Shown here: positions 25,223 to 33,709 of the stretch, one piece after another | How positions within the stretch are numbered: position 1 is the first letter of the stretch | How the letters are laid out: every line of letters begins with the position of its first letter | Position numbers and translations under genes: made by a program | The notes under the pieces: model-generated | Databases searched by the model: none | What the model was told of the DNA's origin: nothing | The model's input: the letters and a program-made list of their open reading frames with translations, nothing else | Source of the DNA: Flavobacteriaceae bacterium | GTDB lineage: Bacteria > Bacteroidota > Bacteroidia > Flavobacteriales > Flavobacteriaceae | NCBI GenBank assembly: GCA_014238425.1 | Contig: JABABD010000029.1 | Coordinates: 248,001 to 312,000, forward strand | Length of the DNA stretch: 64,000 bases | Direction of reading: 5' to 3'

Positions 25223-25804
25223 CTAGACTAACAACGCTTTAATATTATGTGCAAATAATTTTACGGCGATTGCTAACAAAATTACACCAAAAACTTTACG
25301 TATGATACTGATTCCATTTGGACCAAGAATTCTTTCAATTCTGGATGATGTTTTTAATACGATATAAATGAATATTACATTTAATACCACGGCTATAATG
25401 ATATTTTCAACATGGTATTCTGCTCTAAGAGATAACAAGGTTGTTAAGCTTCCTGGTCCAGCAATTAAAGGAAAAGCTAATGGAAAGACAGAAGCTGTTA
25501 TGGCTCCACCCTCGTCATCTTTATAAAGAGTAATGCCAAGAATCATTTCTAAAGCAATAAAGAAGAGTATAAAAGCCCCAGCTACCGCAAAGGAATTAAC
25601 ATCAATACCAATAAGTGATAAAAGACTCTGTCCTAAAAATAGAAATACAATCATGATTACTCCAGCGATCAATGAGGCTTTTTCGCTCTGGATATGCCCA
25701 ACCTTTTTTCTTAAATCAATAATGATTGGAATGTTTCCTATGATATCTATCACAGCAAACAATACCATAAATGCCGTAAATATTTCCTTAAAGCTTAACT
25801 GCAT
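25223..25804 (-). CDS. MarC family integral membrane protein
   Basis: The 193-aa protein has six hydrophobic segments and the MarC/YchE pattern: FMVLFAVIDIIGNIPI, VAGAFILFFIALEMILG and VFPLAFPLIAGPGSLTTLL. The function of the family is not established; the early link with multiple antibiotic resistance has not held. It is the first gene of a three-gene operon with a small membrane protein and a flavin oxidoreductase. Confidence 0.93.
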   Translation of the reverse strand: MQLSFKEIFTAFMVLFAVIDIIGNIPIIIDLRKKVGHIQSEKASLIAGVIMIVFLFLGQSLLSLIGIDVNSFAVAGAFILFFIALEMILGITLYKDDEGGAITASVFPLAFPLIAGPGSLTTLLSLRAEYHVENIIIAVVLNVIFIYIVLKTSSRIERILGPNGISIIRKVFGVILLAIAVKLFAHNIKALLV

Positions 25805-25883
25805 GACAATTTAAGTTTAAAATTCGCCGCAAAGGTCGGCATTAATAACTGATTTTCAAGATTAAATAATAGTAAAGTTTATC

Positions 25884-25891
25884 TATTTTTG
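25884..25891 (+). promoter_or_regulatory. -7 promoter element upstream of the DUF3109 gene
   Basis: TATTTTTG is an exact match to the Bacteroidota -7 consensus TAnnTTTG and lies 36 bp before the ATG at 25928. No clear TTTG is seen at the usual distance upstream, so this is a partial promoter match. Confidence 0.4.
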
Positions 25892-25927
25892 CTGCTAATT
25901 TGGTATCTGAATTAGAAATACTAATAT

Positions 25928-26491
25928 ATGTTTCAACTAGGTAAAACCATTGTTTCTGAAGACATCATACAAAAGGATTTTGTTTGCAATCTTTCTGCAT
26001 GCAAAGGTGCTTGTTGTATAGATGGAGATGCTGGCGCACCCTTGGAGAAGGAAGAAGTTGAAATTCTAAAGGAAATCTATCCTAAGGTAAAACCCTTCAT
26101 GCGAAAGATAGGTATTGAAGCAGTTGAAGCGCAAGGAACGAGTATAATCACAGGATTGGGAGAATTAGAAACGCCGCTTATAAATGGTGCAGATTGTGCG
26201 TATGTAAATTTTGATGATAGAGGTATAGCCCTATGTGCCATTGAAGAAGCCTATAATCAAGGTGAAGTGTCTTGGAAAAAACCAGTGTCTTGTCATTTGT
26301 ATCCTGTTCGTGTTAAAGACTATTCAGAATTCTCCGCAGTGAACTATCACAAATGGGAAATCTGTGACGACGCCTGTACTCTAGGAAAAGAATTACGAGT
26401 TCCTGTTTACAAATTTGTAAAAGAAGCACTCATTAGAAAGTTTGGGGAAGATTGGTATATGGAACTAGAGAAAGTGGCAGCAAAGATGTGA
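25928..26491 (+). CDS. DUF3109 family protein, cysteine-rich
   Basis: The 187-aa protein shows the DUF3109 signature: CNLSACKGACCIDGDAGAPL, ADCAYVNFDDRGIALCAIEEAY, PVSCHLYPVR and EICDDACTLGKEL. The conserved cysteines recall the YkgJ-type metal-binding cluster, so it probably holds zinc or an iron-sulfur cluster. No biochemical function is established. It is transcribed alone and convergent with the sensor kinase at 26499, with a 7-bp gap. Confidence 0.92.
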   Translation: MFQLGKTIVSEDIIQKDFVCNLSACKGACCIDGDAGAPLEKEEVEILKEIYPKVKPFMRKIGIEAVEAQGTSIITGLGELETPLINGADCAYVNFDDRGIALCAIEEAYNQGEVSWKKPVSCHLYPVRVKDYSEFSAVNYHKWEICDDACTLGKELRVPVYKFVKEALIRKFGEDWYMELEKVAAKM

Positions 26492-26498
26492 ACCATCA

Positions 26499-28481
26499 TC
26501 ACGCGGTCTTAAGGTTTACGTCATGTATCGGAATGTTAATAACCACTTTGGTCCCTGAGGCGACTCCATGGGTATGAAGATCTTGGATATCGATGTTATA
26601 AGAACCAGAATAATCCTTTGAGAAATTTGCCAAACGCTGCTTGGTCAATTCTATGCCTACGGATTTACGTTTTAAGATTTTGTTCTTTTGGATTTTTGCA
26701 GCTTCAGCACGACCAATACCGTTATCGGTGATTTCCATGCGTACAAAACCGCCGTTGAATTTGGCAACATTAAGATGGATGTTCTTCTCACCTTCTTTTG
26801 ATGATAATCCGTGCCAAAGAGCATTTTCTAGAAATGGCTGGAGAATTAGTGACGGTAATTTTATGTTTGTTGTATTAACATTTTCAGCAACAGTAACTGT
26901 ATAGTTTATGTCATTGTTAAAACGTATGTTTTCTATATTCATGTAGAGCTGCATGGTTTCAAGCTCATCTTCCAAAGAAATTTCCTTTTCGGTAGATGCT
27001 ATTAATATTTTCCTAATAAGTTTGGAGAACTTGTTGAGATAATACACGGCATTCTCTTTTTCATTATTGATGATGTATAGCTTAATGGAATTCAAAGAAT
27101 TGAAAATGAAATGTGGATTCATCTGTGCTCTCAACATATCTTGCTCCAAAGTAAGTATTCGTTTATCATTTTTCAGTTGTCGTTGCTTATAAATCCCAAA
27201 CAGAATTCCTGAAAGTAACAAAAGGCCAATTAAGCCAAACCACAATGTCTTTTTGTTCTGCGCTAATTTTAGTTTCACAATTTCGTTTTCGCTGGCTAAG
27301 TCCTTAATTTGTTCGCTTTTTTTCTCTGCATCATATTTCAGCACTAATTCTGTAATGTACTGTGTGTTCTGTGTGCTCTTGATGCTATTGGTTATGTCTT
27401 GCGATTCTTTATAGTGTTTTAATGCGGCTTTGTTGTTGCCTAATTTTTCGTTTAGGTAAGAGAGTCTTTGGTAAGCCTCAGCTTCAGATCCCCTTAGATT
27501 AAATTCTTTTGCAACATCCAGCGCATGAAATAGGTTGTCGCCTGCTTTTCTGTACTGTTTCATTTCTGTTTGTACCCATCCTAGATTGGTGTAAGTAGAT
27601 GAAATATAGAACTTGTCATTGATCTCTTCTGCGGGAACAATAGTAGATTTAATAATCTTATAAGCTTCTGGGATTTTCCCTTGCTGTAAGTAGATTTGTC
27701 CAATACTATTATTACAGATAACTTTACCAACTTTAGAATTGATTTGGTTATTATAATCTAACGAAATCTGATAATTCTTTAGAGCATCATCTAAGAAACC
27801 TGTAGCTTCTTTTGCGTATCCTATATTATGATGATTGATGGCAAGGCCTAATTTATTGTCTACAGATTTCTCTATAGCCATGGATTTTTTGAATTGCTGT
27901 ATAGCAAGATTATATTGTTCTAAAGCGAGATAGATATTACCCATGCTATTTTGAGATACAGCGATGCTCTTTTTAATGTTGATTGATGGATTCTTAACGC
28001 TATCTGCAATAGTTAGTGCTTGTTGATGATAATCTAAAGCAGATTTTACTGCATCCATACGCCTGTAAACAACGCCTAGCATATTTAAACTGGTAATGTG
28101 TAAATCTAGATTCTTACTTTCAATAGCAAGCTTTTCAGCTCTTTCATGCGTCTGGATAGCACGATTAAAATAAGATTTGTTTCTGTAGTATATGCCTAAC
28201 ATATTCAGCGCATAACTCTCACCTTCTAGATAATTTACTTCTTTGCTTTTTGTAGCTAAGTATTTCATTTTGAGAGTGTCTCTTTTAACTTTATAGAAAG
28301 CAGAATCTATAGCGATAAAAGTTTTAGGTCTTTTGGTAATAACCTCTTCAATTAATTTTAAATAGGTGTCATCTTCTTTAATATCTTGAGAGAATATCAC
28401 ATTTTGAAACATAAGAATTGCAACAAAAAGAAAGAGCTTTCTTTGTCTCGGCAATTGGTTTATGTGTTTTAAATATGACAC
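26499..28481 (-). CDS. LytS/YehU-type sensor histidine kinase with TPR sensor region
   Basis: The 660-aa protein has a signal peptide (to about 32), TPR repeats to about residue 380, a coiled coil, a transmembrane helix (LWFGLIGLLLLSGILFGIY) and a cytoplasmic His_kinase domain. Phospho-acceptor His is in QMNPHFIFNSLNSIKLY at about 455. The ATP-binding part includes LILQPFLENALWHGL and ITDNGIGRAEA. The periplasmic TPR region probably senses a protein or envelope state. It lies 5 bp downstream of its LytTR response regulator and should phosphorylate it. Confidence 0.95.
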   Translation of the reverse strand: MSYLKHINQLPRQRKLFLFVAILMFQNVIFSQDIKEDDTYLKLIEEVITKRPKTFIAIDSAFYKVKRDTLKMKYLATKSKEVNYLEGESYALNMLGIYYRNKSYFNRAIQTHERAEKLAIESKNLDLHITSLNMLGVVYRRMDAVKSALDYHQQALTIADSVKNPSINIKKSIAVSQNSMGNIYLALEQYNLAIQQFKKSMAIEKSVDNKLGLAINHHNIGYAKEATGFLDDALKNYQISLDYNNQINSKVGKVICNNSIGQIYLQQGKIPEAYKIIKSTIVPAEEINDKFYISSTYTNLGWVQTEMKQYRKAGDNLFHALDVAKEFNLRGSEAEAYQRLSYLNEKLGNNKAALKHYKESQDITNSIKSTQNTQYITELVLKYDAEKKSEQIKDLASENEIVKLKLAQNKKTLWFGLIGLLLLSGILFGIYKQRQLKNDKRILTLEQDMLRAQMNPHFIFNSLNSIKLYIINNEKENAVYYLNKFSKLIRKILIASTEKEISLEDELETMQLYMNIENIRFNNDINYTVTVAENVNTTNIKLPSLILQPFLENALWHGLSSKEGEKNIHLNVAKFNGGFVRMEITDNGIGRAEAAKIQKNKILKRKSVGIELTKQRLANFSKDYSGSYNIDIQDLHTHGVASGTKVVINIPIHDVNLKTA

Positions 28482-28486
28482 TTATA

Positions 28487-29224
28487 TTATTCTAATTTGC
28501 CTAAAAAATCAGATTTACGTTGCCTTGCTACTGGTATTCGGTGATTGGATTGCATAATTACATAGCCATCAGTTTTCAGGAATTCTTTTATTCTGTTAAG
28601 ATTAATTATATATGAATTATGAATTCTAAAGAATGAATTATCAGGTAAAAGATCTCCAATTTCCTTTAGTTTCTTGGTCACTACTTTCTTTTGGTTCTCA
28701 GCTAAGTAAATAGTACAATAATTGCCGTCAGATTCAACAAAAATAATATCTTCTGATGATATAAAAATGAGTTTTCCATCTGTGTTTATCGTAATTTTCT
28801 TGTGATTATATTTTTTATTAAAATCTAATAATACGCGTTCAAGTTTATCAGAATGAATAAATTTGGCATTATATTTTTTTACCCTTTCAATAGTGTCTTT
28901 TAAATCATCCGTATCTATTGGTTTTAATAGATAGTCTTGAGCTTCATGCTTAAGCGCCTTAATGGCGTATTCATTATATGCAGTAGTAATAACAACAGCA
29001 AAATCTTTAGTGCCCAGACGTTCTAAGAATTGAAACCCATCCATTGTTGGCATTTGTATGTCTAAAAATACACAGTCAGGTTTATTACTAGCTAGATAAG
29101 TTAACGCCAATTCTGGATTTGTAAAAGTTGAGATAATCTCTATTTCCTTACTAAAATTAGTAAGTTCCCAAGAAAGACTCTGGATGGCTTTATGCTCATC
29201 GTCTACAATAACGGCTTTTAACAT
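28487..29224 (-). CDS. LytTR family response regulator
   Basis: The 245-aa protein has a receiver domain (1-120; acidic pocket VDDE at 8-11, phospho-acceptor Asp55 in CVFLDIQMPTMDG, Thr in VITTAYNEYA, Lys in LLKPID) and a LytTR DNA-binding domain (about 140-240; IIFVESDGNYCTIYL, FFRIHNSYIINLNRIKEF). It is the partner of the kinase 5 bp downstream. Regularly spaced 13-bp motifs begin 55 bp upstream of its start codon and are candidate binding sites, suggesting autoregulation or control of a divergent transcript. Confidence 0.96.
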   Translation of the reverse strand: MLKAVIVDDEHKAIQSLSWELTNFSKEIEIISTFTNPELALTYLASNKPDCVFLDIQMPTMDGFQFLERLGTKDFAVVITTAYNEYAIKALKHEAQDYLLKPIDTDDLKDTIERVKKYNAKFIHSDKLERVLLDFNKKYNHKKITINTDGKLIFISSEDIIFVESDGNYCTIYLAENQKKVVTKKLKEIGDLLPDNSFFRIHNSYIINLNRIKEFLKTDGYVIMQSNHRIPVARQRKSDFLGKLE

Positions 29225-29278
29225 TGCTATTAATTATTATGTAAATATAAAAGATCACATCCATTGTCTTTCATTATA

Positions 29279-29312
29279 TGTATGGTTGGTATGTTATACT
29301 GTATAGTTAGCT
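29279..29312 (+). promoter_or_regulatory. Tandem 13-bp motif pair, candidate LytTR-regulator binding sites (plus orientation)
   Basis: TGTATGGTTGGTA (29279-29291) and TGTATAGTTAGCT (29300-29312) are direct repeats with a start-to-start distance of 21 bp, two helical turns, as expected for a LytTR regulator dimer. The pair lies upstream of the LytTR response regulator gene and mirrors a minus-oriented pair at 29361-29394. Confidence 0.6.
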
Positions 29313-29360
29313 CTTTTTATTTGATTCTGAACGAGAATTGCTAGTGAGAAGGAGTTTAAT

Positions 29361-29394
29361 TACCATCCATACAGAAAATGCTACCAACTATACA
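29361..29394 (-). promoter_or_regulatory. Tandem 13-bp motif pair, candidate LytTR-regulator binding sites (minus orientation)
   Basis: Read on the minus strand, TGTATAGTTGGTA (29382-29394) and TGTATGGATGGTA (29361-29373) repeat the motif of the plus pair, again 21 bp start to start. This orientation faces the response regulator gene. Confidence 0.6.
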
Positions 29395-29399
29395 TTAAG

Positions 29400-29581
29400 T
29401 GTTTTCTTAGAGCTTCGTTTCTATGATATTTACATTGAATTTAAGTTATTAAGCGTTTATACGTAGTCTAAAACTTACACGTTTTTTTGAAAGTACACGA
29501 AAATATTAAGTGAATGGGGATTCGCTTTTAGATTGAATGCTATTAATCGATTGAAAGCCAGGCTAGTGTCTGGCTTTTTTT
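29400..29581 (+). ncRNA. Candidate small RNA ending at a rho-independent terminator
   Basis: The plus strand has a terminator at 29554-29581 but no ORF of more than about ten codons leading into it. The 5' end is not defined; the coordinate given is only the end of the motif array. The motif pair at 29279-29312 points towards it and might control it. Confidence 0.35.
29554..29581 (+). terminator. Plus-strand rho-independent terminator
   Basis: The stem AAGCCAG / CTGGCTT (7 bp) with an 8-nt loop is followed by seven T on the plus strand. No protein gene on this strand leads into it. Confidence 0.8.
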
Positions 29582-29610
29582 AAAGTAGGAAAAAAGGGGG
29601 TTTTTCCCCG

Positions 29611-29641
29611 TTGACTTATATTACATTACCCAGTACATTTA
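29611..29641 (+). promoter_or_regulatory. Candidate Bacteroidota promoter for a small RNA
   Basis: TTG (29611-29613), a 20-nt spacer and TACATTTA (29634-29641) fit the Bacteroidota promoter pattern, with one mismatch in the -7 element. Transcription would start near 29648 and reach the strong terminator at 29715-29747. Confidence 0.45.
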
Positions 29642-29647
29642 TGATGC

Positions 29648-29747
29648 TATTAATTGTTAAAGGGTAATTAGTTAAACATTTATAGTTTTAGTTAGTTTAG
29701 TTAATTATTGGGAGAAAGTGAGGACTTCGGTCCTCACTTTTATTTTA
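29648..29747 (+). ncRNA. Candidate small RNA of about 100 nt
   Basis: This stretch runs from a promoter-like sequence to a very strong terminator with a UUCG tetraloop. It contains no ORF and no start codon with a useful reading frame. The body is AU-rich with repeated TTAGTTA-like elements that could base-pair loosely. It does not resemble an RNA family I can name. Confidence 0.45.
29715..29747 (+). terminator. Strong plus-strand terminator with UUCG tetraloop
   Basis: An 11-bp perfect stem (AAAGTGAGGAC / GTCCTCACTTT) closes a TTCG loop and is followed by TATTTTAT. The minus strand has no U-run after the stem, so it acts on plus-strand transcripts. Confidence 0.9.
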
Positions 29748-29872
29748 TACACCTATATCAAGCCTCAATTTAGCTTCTTTTTGATGGTTTTTTTCTTTTT
29801 TCAGCAAAATCAAAATCCCTTATTTTACCGCACGTGAGCAAGAATTTAATATTTTAACTGATTGATAATCAA

Positions 29873-29894
29873 TTGATTAATTATAATTAATCAA
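29873..29894. promoter_or_regulatory. 22-bp perfect palindrome upstream of nrdB
   Basis: The half-site TTGATTAATTA is followed directly by its exact complement TAATTAATCAA. It lies 154 bp before the nrdB start and might be an operator. The high AT content raises the chance of a fortuitous palindrome. It does not match the NrdR box pattern. Confidence 0.35.
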
Positions 29895-30048
29895 AAAGCT
29901 CTCAAGTTGTAGAAAAGACGGGACTTGTTAAAAACTTGTTGACAACGTTTATAAAATCATCTTTCATTTTCCTTAACATTTTTGAATCTTTGTTAGTCCC
30001 AAATCACCTGAAATTTTTGTTCAATTTTTTTAAAAAACTAGTGCGCTG

Positions 30049-31029
30049 ATGTCTCAACAAGTAGAACCAATTTTACAAGAAAATGAAGGAAGATTTGTCA
30101 TTTTTCCAATACAACATCATGACATTTGGGAATGGTATAAGAAATCTGAGGCGAGTTTTTGGACTGCAGAAGAAATAGATCTTCATCAAGATTTAACAGA
30201 TTGGACTACAAAACTGAATGACGACGAACGTTATTTCATTAAACACATATTGGCATTTTTTGCTGCTAGTGATGGTATTGTGAACGAAAATTTAGCAGAG
30301 AATTTTGTTAATGAAGTGCAATATAGCGAGGCTAAATTCTTCTATGGTTTTCAAATTATGATGGAAAACATTCATAGTGAAACTTACTCCTTGCTAATTG
30401 ACACGTATGTTAAGGATGAAAAGGAGAAGAATATGCTTTTCAATGCTATTGAAACATTTCCAGCGATTAAGAAAAAGGCAGATTGGGCGCTTAAGTGGAT
30501 AGAGTCCCCAAGCTTTGCTGAGCGCCTAATAGCATTCGCAGCTGTTGAAGGGATTTTCTTTTCAGGAGCGTTTTGCTCAATATTTTGGCTAAAGAAGAGA
30601 GGTTTGATGCCTGGTTTGACCTTCTCAAATGAATTAATTTCTCGAGACGAAGGCGTGCATTGTGATTTTGCAGTGCATTTGCATAACAAGCACCTAATAA
30701 ATAAAGTGCCAAAAGAGCGCATTAAAGATATAATTGTCGATGCATTAAACATCGAGCGTGAGTTTATTACAGAGTCGCTTCCCGCGAGCTTGATAGGTAT
30801 GAACTCTAAATTAATGACACAGTATTTGGAATTCGTGACAGATAGATTACTTGTAGAAATGGAGTGTGAAAAGGTTTATAATGCGACCAATCCATTTGAT
30901 TTTATGGACATGATATCGCTTCAAGGAAAGACTAATTTCTTTGAAAAAAGAGTGGCAGAATACCAAAAGGCAGGCGTTATGAACAAAGAAGAAGAGGCTG
31001 ATAAGTTCAATTTCGACGCAGATTTTTAA
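30049..31029 (+). CDS. nrdB: Ribonucleotide reductase class Ia, small subunit
   Basis: The 326-aa protein is the diiron-tyrosyl radical subunit that starts catalysis in NrdA. Ligands and radical residue are visible: Asp44 (FWTAEEID), Glu106, His109 and Tyr113 (MENIHSETY), then Glu in AVEGIFFSG and Glu/His in RDEGVHCDF. The retained Tyr marks a normal tyrosyl-radical enzyme. The acidic C-terminus ([13 protein letters not shown]) resembles the tail that docks into NrdA. nrdA follows after 125 bp in the same direction, an order (small subunit first) common in Bacteroidota. Confidence 0.97.
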   Translation: MSQQVEPILQENEGRFVIFPIQHHDIWEWYKKSEASFWTAEEIDLHQDLTDWTTKLNDDERYFIKHILAFFAASDGIVNENLAENFVNEVQYSEAKFFYGFQIMMENIHSETYSLLIDTYVKDEKEKNMLFNAIETFPAIKKKADWALKWIESPSFAERLIAFAAVEGIFFSGAFCSIFWLKKRGLMPGLTFSNELISRDEGVHCDFAVHLHNKHLINKVPKERIKDIIVDALNIEREFITESLPASLIGMNSKLMTQYLEFVTDRLLVEMECEKVYNATNPFDFMDMISLQGKTNFFEKRVAEYQKAGVMNKEEEADKFNFDADF

Positions 31030-31053
31030 TCAACTCAAAGTATATATAAAATA

Positions 31054-31078
31054 GATTGATTTATTAGGGGAATCAATC
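31054..31078 (+). other. Hairpin in the nrdB-nrdA intercistronic leader
   Basis: GATTGATT and AATCAATC form an 8-bp stem with a 9-nt loop. The octamer TTATTAGG at 31061-31068 recurs at 31091-31098. The hairpin has no U-run, so it is not a simple terminator; it could stabilise the transcript or tune NrdA translation. Confidence 0.35.
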
Positions 31079-31154
31079 AAGAATAACTACTTATTAGGTG
31101 TTTTCGCTCAATAAGACTAACTAATCCATTTATAAAACTAAAACTAAGTAGCCC

Positions 31155-33638
31155 ATGTATGTAGTAAAAAGAGACGGCAGGAAAGAAGTAATAATGTTCG
31201 ACAAGATTACCGCAAGAGTACGTAAACTTTGTTATGGCTTGAACGAACTTGTAGACCCGCTTAAAGTAGCGATGCGTGTTATCGAAGGTCTATACGATGG
31301 TGTTACTACAAGTGAATTAGATAATCTTGCTGCCGAAATCGCGGCTACAATGACTACCGCACACCCTGATTATGCAAAATTAGCAGCTAGGATCTCTGTC
31401 TCTAACCTTCACAAAAACACTAAGAAAAGCTTTAGTGAGGTGATGGAAGATCTTTATACATATGTAAACCCTAGAACAGGAAAAGATGCACCATTGCTCT
31501 CTGATGAAGTATATAATGTAATTCAGGAAAATAAGGAAAAATTAGACTCTACAATTATCTATAACCGAGATTTTGGCTACGATTATTTTGGTTTTAAAAC
31601 ATTAGAGCGCTCTTACTTATTGAAGTTGAATGGTCAGATTGCCGAAAGACCACAACATATGTTAATGCGCGTGTCTATAGGAATTCATCTGAACGATTTA
31701 GATGCAGCCATTGAAACCTATGAGTTGATGTCTAAAAAGTATTTTACACATGCAACACCTACACTTTTCAATTCAGGAACACCTAAACCACAAATGTCTT
31801 CATGTTTTTTACTAACCATGAAAGATGATAGTATTGATGGAATTTATGACACCTTAAAACAAACAGCAAAGATTTCACAATCTGCTGGTGGAATTGGCTT
31901 ATCTATTCATAATATTCGTGCTACTGGAAGTTATATCGCGGGAACTAATGGTACTAGTAATGGTATTGTGCCAATGCTTCGTGTATTTAATGATACAGCG
32001 CGCTACGTGGATCAAGGCGGTGGAAAACGTAAAGGAAGCTTCGCTATTTATATGGAAACATGGCATGCTGATATCTATGATTTCTTAGACTTAAAAAAGA
32101 ACCACGGAAAAGAAGAAATGCGTGCAAGAGATTTGTTCTATGCGATGTGGAATTCTGACTTGTTCATGAAACGTGTACAAGAAGATAGTGATTGGACCTT
32201 AATGTGCCCTAATGAATGTCCAGGACTTAGTGATGTTCATAGCGAAGAATTTGAAGCCTTGTACCACAAATATGAAGAGCAAGGAAAAGGACGTAAAACG
32301 GTTAAAGCACGTGAACTTTGGGAGAAAATATTAGAATCTCAAATAGAAACAGGGACACCTTATATGCTATATAAGGACGCTGCTAACCGTAAATCCAATC
32401 AGAAAAACCTCGGTACTATCAAGTCGTCAAATTTGTGTACTGAAATTATGGAATATACTTCTCCAGATGAGGTAGCGGTATGTAATCTTGCATCTATTGC
32501 TTTGCCAATGTTCATTAAGAATGGCGAGTTTGACCATAAAGAATTATTCAGAATCACGAAGCGTGTGACTAAGAACTTGAACCGAGTAATTGACAGAAAT
32601 TACTATCCAGTAAAAGAAGCCGAAAACTCTAACATGCGTCACAGACCCATTGGTTTAGGCGTACAAGGATTGGCAGATACCTTCATCACATTACGTATGC
32701 CATTTACAAGTGATGAAGCTAAGAAACTTAATCAAGATATTTTTGAAACGCTTTACTACGCTGCTGTTACAGCCTCTATGGAAGAAGCTAAAGCAGATGG
32801 TCCTTATGAATCTTATGAAGGTTCTCCAATTAGTAAAGGAGAATTCCAGCATAATCTTTGGAACATAAAAGATGAAGAATTAAGTGGTCTTTGGGACTGG
32901 GCTAAATTGCGTAAGCAAGTATTAAAACATGGTGTTCGTAACTCTTTGTTAGTAGCACCAATGCCAACAGCGTCTACATCTCAAATCCTTGGTAATAACG
33001 AATGTTTCGAGCCTTACACATCTAATATTTATACAAGACGTGTATTGTCTGGAGAATTCATCGTTGTGAATAAACATTTATTGGAGGACCTTGTAGAACT
33101 TGGTCTTTGGGATGAGAACTTGAAACAACAAATTATGAGAGCCAATGGTTCTGTACAACATGTCGATGAAATTCCTCAAGATATCAAAGATTTGTATAAG
33201 ACTGTTTGGGAGATGAGTATGAAAGACATTATAGATATGTCAAGACAAAGAGGTTATTTTATTGATCAGTCACAATCGTTAAACCTATTCTTAGAAGGTG
33301 CAACTATGGCTAAATTAACATCTATGCACTTCTATGCATGGAAAAGTGGCCTAAAAACAGGAATGTATTATTTACGTACTAAGAGTGCAGTAGATGCTAT
33401 TAAATTTACACTGGATAACACGAAGAAGCAAGAACCAGTTGCAGAAGTTGTTGAGGTAGCAGAAACAGTTGTAGCTCAACAAAAGCAAAAAGCAGTAACA
33501 ACTGCCGAAAAATTTGCTAGTAAAACGGCCTCAAAACCAGAAGTAGAAGTGGAACCTATGTCTGCCGATGAGATGAAAGCCTTGATTGCGCAGGCTAAGG
33601 AAGCAGAAGGAGACGACTGCTTAATGTGTGGATCGTAA
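31155..33638 (+). CDS. nrdA: Ribonucleotide reductase class Ia, large subunit
   Basis: The 827-aa protein reduces ribonucleoside diphosphates to deoxyribonucleotides with NrdB. It has one N-terminal ATP-cone (1-95, [20 protein letters not shown]) for dATP/ATP activity control. The catalytic barrel carries Cys in [14 protein letters not shown], the NLCTEIMEY motif and the partner Cys in [12 protein letters not shown]. The flexible C-terminus carries the shuttle pair in DDCLMCGS. An Ala/Val/Glu-rich linker of about 60 residues ([18 protein letters not shown] region) precedes that tail and is longer than in E. coli. The gene ends at a bidirectional terminator. Confidence 0.97.
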   Translation: MYVVKRDGRKEVIMFDKITARVRKLCYGLNELVDPLKVAMRVIEGLYDGVTTSELDNLAAEIAATMTTAHPDYAKLAARISVSNLHKNTKKSFSEVMEDLYTYVNPRTGKDAPLLSDEVYNVIQENKEKLDSTIIYNRDFGYDYFGFKTLERSYLLKLNGQIAERPQHMLMRVSIGIHLNDLDAAIETYELMSKKYFTHATPTLFNSGTPKPQMSSCFLLTMKDDSIDGIYDTLKQTAKISQSAGGIGLSIHNIRATGSYIAGTNGTSNGIVPMLRVFNDTARYVDQGGGKRKGSFAIYMETWHADIYDFLDLKKNHGKEEMRARDLFYAMWNSDLFMKRVQEDSDWTLMCPNECPGLSDVHSEEFEALYHKYEEQGKGRKTVKARELWEKILESQIETGTPYMLYKDAANRKSNQKNLGTIKSSNLCTEIMEYTSPDEVAVCNLASIALPMFIKNGEFDHKELFRITKRVTKNLNRVIDRNYYPVKEAENSNMRHRPIGLGVQGLADTFITLRMPFTSDEAKKLNQDIFETLYYAAVTASMEEAKADGPYESYEGSPISKGEFQHNLWNIKDEELSGLWDWAKLRKQVLKHGVRNSLLVAPMPTASTSQILGNNECFEPYTSNIYTRRVLSGEFIVVNKHLLEDLVELGLWDENLKQQIMRANGSVQHVDEIPQDIKDLYKTVWEMSMKDIIDMSRQRGYFIDQSQSLNLFLEGATMAKLTSMHFYAWKSGLKTGMYYLRTKSAVDAIKFTLDNTKKQEPVAEVVEVAETVVAQQKQKAVTTAEKFASKTASKPEVEVEPMSADEMKALIAQAKEAEGDDCLMCGS

Positions 33639-33656
33639 TTTGATTAAGTGTTAAAT

Positions 33657-33686
33657 AAAAAAAGCAGCCACTGGCTGCTTTTTTTA
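33657..33686. terminator. Bidirectional terminator after nrdA
   Basis: AAAGCAGCC, loop ACT and GGCTGCTTT form a 9-bp stem flanked by an A-run and a T-run. It serves nrdA and the convergent OmpA-like gene and is nearly identical to the hairpin at 12577-12606. Confidence 0.92.
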
Positions 33687-33709
33687 TACTCTATAATTAT
33701 TGATCTAGA

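Larger units (their letters stand above)
29225..30048. other. 824-bp intergenic region without a protein gene
   Basis: No convincing ORF is present on either strand. From left to right the region holds two head-to-head pairs of 13-bp motifs (29279-29394), two plus-strand rho-independent terminators (29554-29581 and 29715-29747), a promoter-like sequence between them (29611-29641) and a 22-bp perfect palindrome (29873-29894) upstream of nrdB. The two terminators, with no plus-strand gene since 26491, indicate small non-coding transcripts. Confidence 0.7.

Noticed and set aside
29845-30048. NrdR boxes upstream of nrdB
   Set aside because: I searched for the acaCwATATwGtgt pattern and found none; the palindrome at 29873 has a different sequence.
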